From Hungatella hathewayi WAL-18680 (lineage in GTDB: Bacteria; Bacillota; Clostridia; Lachnospirales; Lachnospiraceae): a stretch of DNA of 64,000 nt. Positions 60,617-64,000 of this stretch are shown piece by piece. The notes beneath the pieces are model-generated. The model saw nothing but the letters and a program-made list of their open reading frames with translations. It was not told where the DNA came from and made no database searches. Made by a program: the position numbers and the translations under genes. The first letter of the stretch is position 1; each line of letters begins with the position of its first letter. The stretch is taken from positions 509,798-573,797 of the forward strand of contig NZ_JH379029.1 of the NCBI RefSeq assembly GCF_000235505.1, in the 5' to 3' direction.

Positions 60617-62107
60617 CTACGCTCCCGGTCCGCCTGGTGATGGTGATGGCTCCTGCTGCGGCGCTGACACGCCCGGTCCGCCATTTTCCCCGGTGACAAA
60701 CGAAGGAATGCTCTCGGCCGGCACATCCGCCGGTACTTCCACAGGCTCCGTGGACGCCGGTACTTCCGGACCCGTCCGGATAATCGCCTTGGAGGCATTG
60801 TAGGTGTCCGTGTGAAGAATGGTCTTCTCCGTCTCCACGCCGTCCACGTAGACATATTTCCACAGTCTTGACTTTAACCCTCTGTGGGCGGACTGCTCCT
60901 GCACTCTCGCTCCCGGCGCCAGGGACGGGTCGACTTTGATAATCGGCTCCCCTGGGTCAGTTACACTGAGTGTCTCCGACACATATTTAATGGTACGATT
61001 GGACGGTCTCGTCTCCTTACCGTAAAAGGTAAAGAACAGCGTCCTTCCATTGGTCCCGCCTTCCACATAAATCGGCGTGTCATATGGGTTCGTAACCTTG
61101 ATATCCTTATAAGTTCCTGCGATAGCCGCGTCATTGGACGGCTTCACATAGCTGACTATCATGGAATGATTCTGCCGCTGGGTGATCTCCAGCTCCGCCA
61201 GCAGCGCTGCATTGTACAGTGTGGTTGCTATCTGGCACACACCGCCGCCGACGCTGTCCACCACCTGCCCATTCTCATAGGCCGCAGCCGTTGCGTATCC
61301 GTTGGCTGTGGTAAATGGCTGCATGCACTCATACCCGGACAATGTCTCCCCAGGCATCAGCACCCGGCCGTTAATCTTCCCGGAACCCACCTTCAGGTTG
61401 GTGGAACGGGACGCTCCACTGCTGGAAAAGTCCGTGGAAAAGGTACCAAGCACATCCTGAATCGTGGCCAGCTGGTCCGCCGTCACTGCCGGCAGCTTTT
61501 CTTCCACCACCGCCGTCACGACGATAGGTGCATTTAAACCGCTATCAAGGGCCTCGTTTAACGCCTGTCTGGTAGCATCAATATCCACCGTCTTGCCCAC
61601 AACCTCCGGCGTAATCACAAAAGCGCCGTTCTCTCTGGTAATGCTGGCGTCCTTGGCTTCCGCCGTCACCGCGTTGCACTCCGTCTCCACAAATGAGGCT
61701 ATCATCCCGTCATCCAGGGCCGTCTCCAGCTCCAGGGTCACCGGATTCATCTGTAAATCCTTCAGGTTCATATAATGGCGGATCAGATTGCCGCCCTCAT
61801 ACTGCTGCGTCGTCTCTGCCACCACATCCGTATTGCTCCAGCGAAAGCCCAGTTCCCCCGCGGTGGTATTCACCATAGTTCCATCCACATTCAGGGTAAC
61901 CGTCTGGTTCGCCATGCTGTTTACATACTCGTCTACCTTCTGGCCGGCCTCCTCATTGGTCAATCCTCCCAGATTGAAATCAGCCACGTAGATTCCATCC
62001 GGAACCACGTCATCTGCGGCAGCCGCCTCCATGGGAAATGCCACCGATGCCAGAAGTATCCATGTCGAGACGGTCAAACCGTTCATCCACATCTTCAATT
62101 TCATCAT
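60617..62107 (-). CDS. VanW-family secreted protein with peptidoglycan-binding-like domain
   Basis: A 496-residue secreted protein. A signal peptide (ends about AAAAD, residue 31) is followed by a PG_binding_4-type domain (about 35-190; FNLGGLTNEEAGQKVDEYVN), the VanW domain (about 235-365; SGKINGRVLMPGETLSGYEC, GGGVCQIATTLYNAALLAEL, QNHSMIVSYVKPSNDAAIAG), a G5-like segment and a Pro/Ser/Gly tail. VanW proteins accompany some vancomycin-resistance loci, but chromosomal copies like this are common in Clostridia and their role is unsettled. AGAGGGG lies seven bases before the ATG. Confidence 0.9.
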   Translation of the reverse strand: MMKLKMWMNGLTVSTWILLASVAFPMEAAAADDVVPDGIYVADFNLGGLTNEEAGQKVDEYVNSMANQTVTLNVDGTMVNTTAGELGFRWSNTDVVAETTQQYEGGNLIRHYMNLKDLQMNPVTLELETALDDGMIASFVETECNAVTAEAKDASITRENGAFVITPEVVGKTVDIDATRQALNEALDSGLNAPIVVTAVVEEKLPAVTADQLATIQDVLGTFSTDFSSSGASRSTNLKVGSGKINGRVLMPGETLSGYECMQPFTTANGYATAAAYENGQVVDSVGGGVCQIATTLYNAALLAELEITQRQNHSMIVSYVKPSNDAAIAGTYKDIKVTNPYDTPIYVEGGTNGRTLFFTFYGKETRPSNRTIKYVSETLSVTDPGEPIIKVDPSLAPGARVQEQSAHRGLKSRLWKYVYVDGVETEKTILHTDTYNASKAIIRTGPEVPASTEPVEVPADVPAESIPSFVTGENGGPGVSAPQQEPSPSPGGPGA

Positions 62108-62129
62108 TTACAGGCCCCTCTTACTTCTC

Positions 62130-62252
62130 TTAAAAAATACCGGCGCTCATCAGTGCGCCTGCCACAGTCGGCACTACCATGGCCAATACGAGTAAAACAA
62201 TAATTATCGTCGATACAATTTTCTTGTTCTTCTTATTATTAAAGTCTATCAT
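62130..62252 (-). CDS. 40-residue single-span membrane microprotein
   Basis: A short gene with ATG at 62,252, GAGGTG seven bases upstream, and TAA at 62,132-62,130. The peptide starts MIDFNNKKNKKIVST, has one hydrophobic span (about 14-34, IIIVLLVLAMVVPTVAG) and ends ALMSAGIF. The positive-inside rule puts the Lys-rich N-terminus in the cytoplasm. It lies 5 bp after the exonuclease gene and 22 bp before vanW, on the same strand, so it is likely translated with them. It resembles the small DUF4044-type proteins in layout, but I cannot assign a family. The ribosome site, spacing and residue pattern support a real gene. Confidence 0.75.
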   Translation of the reverse strand: MIDFNNKKNKKIVSTIIIVLLVLAMVVPTVAGALMSAGIF

Positions 62253-62257
62253 TGCAT

Positions 62258-62974
62258 TCACCTCTTTACTATTCTTCCGTATTTGGAGATAATTTTATCC
62301 GTCATTCTGGAAACTTCATTTCTGCTCAGATGGTCTATCTGCACAGCTATGTCTATTCTATGATATTTTAGCAATTCACGCAAGCCTTCTTTTTGTCTTT
62401 TTGTGGCTGGCTGCTCCTTTTTTACTTTATAAATCAACGTTTTTGGCTCAAATGCTTCCGGCCGGTCTTTCCCGTGATGCCTCATCAGTTCCTGATACAA
62501 TCCGCTGGCCGCCTGGGCATCCGACAGCGCCCGGTGGGCCGTCCCGGTCTCAACCCGGAAATAGCGGCAGGCCGCCCCCAGATTCTTCCGTTCCTCCTCC
62601 GGCATAAACTTCCGGCAGAGCTCCAGTGTATCCACGCCTTCTTTTTCAAACTCCAGTCCCGCGTTCACCGCCGCCCGCTTTAAAAAGCTGTAATCAAACA
62701 TGATGCGGTGCCCCACCAGTGGAAATCCCTCACAGAATGCCACAACCTGACCGATTATCTCCTCAATCCCCGGCGCGTCCCGCAGCATCTCATCCCCAAT
62801 GCCGGTCAACTCCACAATCTCTTCCTCCAGCTGGCGTCTCGGATGAACCATGGTGTGAAACTCCTCCGCCACCTGGCCGTCAACCACCTTGATGGCCCCA
62901 ATCTCCATGATTTTATCTGTCTTCGGGTTCAACCCGGTGGTCTCCAAATCAACTGCCACATAAGAATTCATCAT
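62258..62974 (-). CDS. DnaQ-like 3'-5' exonuclease
   Basis: A 238-residue exonuclease of the DnaQ/DEDDh class from ATG 62,974 (AAAGGAG upstream, ATGA overlap with nth). Exo I is YVAVDLETTGLNPKTDKIME, Exo II has VGHRIMFDYSFLKRA, and Exo III is GTAHRALSDAQAASGLY with the catalytic His. A C-terminal extension (about 175-238, Lys/Arg-rich) is not part of the exonuclease fold. It is like the proofreading epsilon subunit or PolC exonuclease but free-standing; the usual role is DNA repair or trimming. Confidence 0.9.
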   Translation of the reverse strand: MMNSYVAVDLETTGLNPKTDKIMEIGAIKVVDGQVAEEFHTMVHPRRQLEEEIVELTGIGDEMLRDAPGIEEIIGQVVAFCEGFPLVGHRIMFDYSFLKRAAVNAGLEFEKEGVDTLELCRKFMPEEERKNLGAACRYFRVETGTAHRALSDAQAASGLYQELMRHHGKDRPEAFEPKTLIYKVKKEQPATKRQKEGLRELLKYHRIDIAVQIDHLSRNEVSRMTDKIISKYGRIVKR

Positions 62975-63669
62975 GATGACTCTCCTTTGCGGGATTTGGG
63001 CTTCGCCGTCTCTTTCGTCTCCGCGCTGGGACAGTACTCTCTCAAAAAACACTCCTCACATTTGGGGCTTCTGGCGAAACAGATGCTTCTCCCCAGTGTG
63101 ATAATCTGGATATTCCATAAAATCCAGTGGTCCTTGGGAATCACCTTCATTAACTCGTACTCTATTTTCTCCGGGTCTTCCTCTTTTGCAAATCCCAGCT
63201 TCCTGGATATCCGCTTGACATGGGTGTCCACCACAATGCTGGGCTCCCCGTAGATATTTCCACGGATGACATTGGCCGTCTTTCGTCCCACACCGGCCAG
63301 GGACGTCAGTTCCTCGATAGTGCTTGGCACCTCCCCGTTATACCGCTCCACAAGCTCCTTGCAGCATGCGATAATGTTCTTGGCCTTGTTGTGATAGAAG
63401 CCGGTGGAATGGATATCCCGCTCCAGCTCCTTTAAATCCGCCTCCGCAAATTTCTCCAGCGTGTCATATTTCTGAAATAAATCCTTCGTCACAATGTTCA
63501 CCCTGGCATCCGTGCACTGGGCGCTCATGATAACCGCTATCAACAGCTGCCAGGGCGTCTCATGGTTTAAGTAGCACCGGTACTCCGTGCCATACTCCCT
63601 GTCCATTGCCTCCAGCACCTTTAACACCCGCTCTGCCCGCTGCGCTTTTGTCTCTCTCTTTGCCATCAT
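62971..63669 (-). CDS. nth: Endonuclease III (DNA glycosylase/AP lyase)
   Basis: A 232-residue Nth. The helix-hairpin-helix LTSLAGVGRKTANVIRG carries the catalytic Lys, followed by VVDTHVKRISRKLG with the catalytic Asp. The C-terminal iron-sulfur cluster cysteines are in CFARSPKCEECFLREYC, spacing 6-2-5. It removes oxidised pyrimidines. The start could be either of two adjacent ATG codons. It overlaps the exonuclease gene, suggesting a small DNA-repair operon. Confidence 0.95.
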   Translation of the reverse strand: MMAKRETKAQRAERVLKVLEAMDREYGTEYRCYLNHETPWQLLIAVIMSAQCTDARVNIVTKDLFQKYDTLEKFAEADLKELERDIHSTGFYHNKAKNIIACCKELVERYNGEVPSTIEELTSLAGVGRKTANVIRGNIYGEPSIVVDTHVKRISRKLGFAKEEDPEKIEYELMKVIPKDHWILWNIQIITLGRSICFARSPKCEECFLREYCPSAETKETAKPKSRKGESS

Positions 63670-63732
63670 ATCCTCCCTGGCTGTTCTTCGGCACGCTCCC
63701 GCCTGCCTTAATACTGTATCTCTCCTTTAAGT

Positions 63733-64000
63733 TTACATAACGTTTATTTTAACCGCTTTTGCATTATAATTCAATGGGTCTCTGTTCAAATAATCAAATA
63801 AAATCAGACTTCCATCTCCCATCGCCTCCACATGTGCCATTTTACTCATCTGTTTGGAATCATATGACTCATATCCCATCAGATAATGGGGATTTTCCGC
63901 TTCTTTGATAAAGAAATCCCGCACAATTGTCTTGTACGCCGTCTGCTCCCTGGCAAAGGACGGGCGGCTTTTCACATTTTCCCGAAGGTACAAGTCATAC
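63733..64000 (-). CDS. C-terminal part of a probable B12-binding radical SAM protein (DUF4080), partial
   Basis: The frame is open from the right edge to the TAA at 63,735-63,733 (89 codons). The segment YDLYLRENVKSRPSFAREQT and the closing beta strands (LILFDYLNRDPLNYNAKAVK) resemble the DUF4080 tail of B12-binding radical SAM enzymes. The Tyr-Asp before the first apparent start shows that the gene continues beyond the window. The catalytic part is not visible, so the call rests on the tail only. Confidence 0.5.
   Translation of the reverse strand, partial: YDLYLRENVKSRPSFAREQTAYKTIVRDFFIKEAENPHYLMGYESYDSKQMSKMAHVEAMGDGSLILFDYLNRDPLNYNAKAVKINVM

Overview
The window is a gene-dense stretch of roughly 50% GC from a Gram-positive, anaerobe-like Firmicute. 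Family-level gene content (FapA/FliY-type flagellar operon, YesM-type kinases, VanW and choline-binding cell-wall proteins, HrcA/CIRCE control, 2-hydroxycarboxylate/malic enzyme module, FMN-binding fumarate reductase lipoprotein) and strong AGGAGG-type ribosome sites point to the class Clostridia, most likely Lachnospiraceae. The species is not resolved. No rRNA, tRNA or CRISPR array was found.

Region 1 (1-19,924, all minus strand): one long flagellar operon read from a near-consensus housekeeping promoter at 19,896-19,924: fliE-fliF-fliG-fliH-fliI-fliJ-fliK-flgD-(operon protein)-flgE-flbD-motA-fliY-flhA-fliA-two FlgG-type rod/hook genes-fapA-an unrecognised gene that leaves the left edge. 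All frames are intact. The operon is nevertheless strikingly short of parts: motB, fliL, fliM, fliO/P/Q/R, flhB, flhF, flhG, flgB and flgC are not at their usual places, and the junctions are clean.

Region 2 (19,976-23,738): two tandem paralogous choline-binding-repeat surface proteins and a coiled-coil NlpC/P60 peptidoglycan hydrolase. Region 3 (24,043-33,984): a binding-protein-dependent ABC importer (binding protein, fused permease, ATPase with two large insertions) and, across an AT-rich ORF6N/PLD-like gene of foreign look, a regulatory trio of binding protein, YesM-type kinase and AraC-type regulator that probably controls the importer.

Region 4 (34,182-42,908): small housekeeping and stress genes: flavin reductase, MerR-controlled aldo/keto reductase, an XRE regulator with a zinc ribbon, a CIRCE-controlled Hsp20, a divergent peptide deformylase, DUF1905, a helical-repeat protein, an AT-rich HEPN-like orphan, an rRNA uracil methyltransferase and YhaM. 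Region 5 (42,969-45,996): an HtrA-like protein that has lost its catalytic triad, next to a SigV/RsiV-like ECF sigma/anti-sigma pair with its own ECF promoter.

Region 6 (46,010-52,946): an organic-acid module: malic enzyme, 2-hydroxycarboxylate transporter, CitA/CitB-type two-component system, and a separately promoted, exported flavinylated fumarate reductase. Together they suggest malate uptake and oxidation combined with fumarate reduction at the cell surface. Region 7 (53,011-64,000): mutS2, a PhoP/PhoR-type two-component system, trmL, an aminotransferase with its Lrp regulator, a stand-alone HypE-like C-terminal domain, VanW, a 40-residue membrane microprotein, a DnaQ-like exonuclease, endonuclease III, and the tail of a probable radical SAM protein.

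Several gene starts were placed by Shine-Dalgarno position rather than at the longest open frame; this is stated in the entries.
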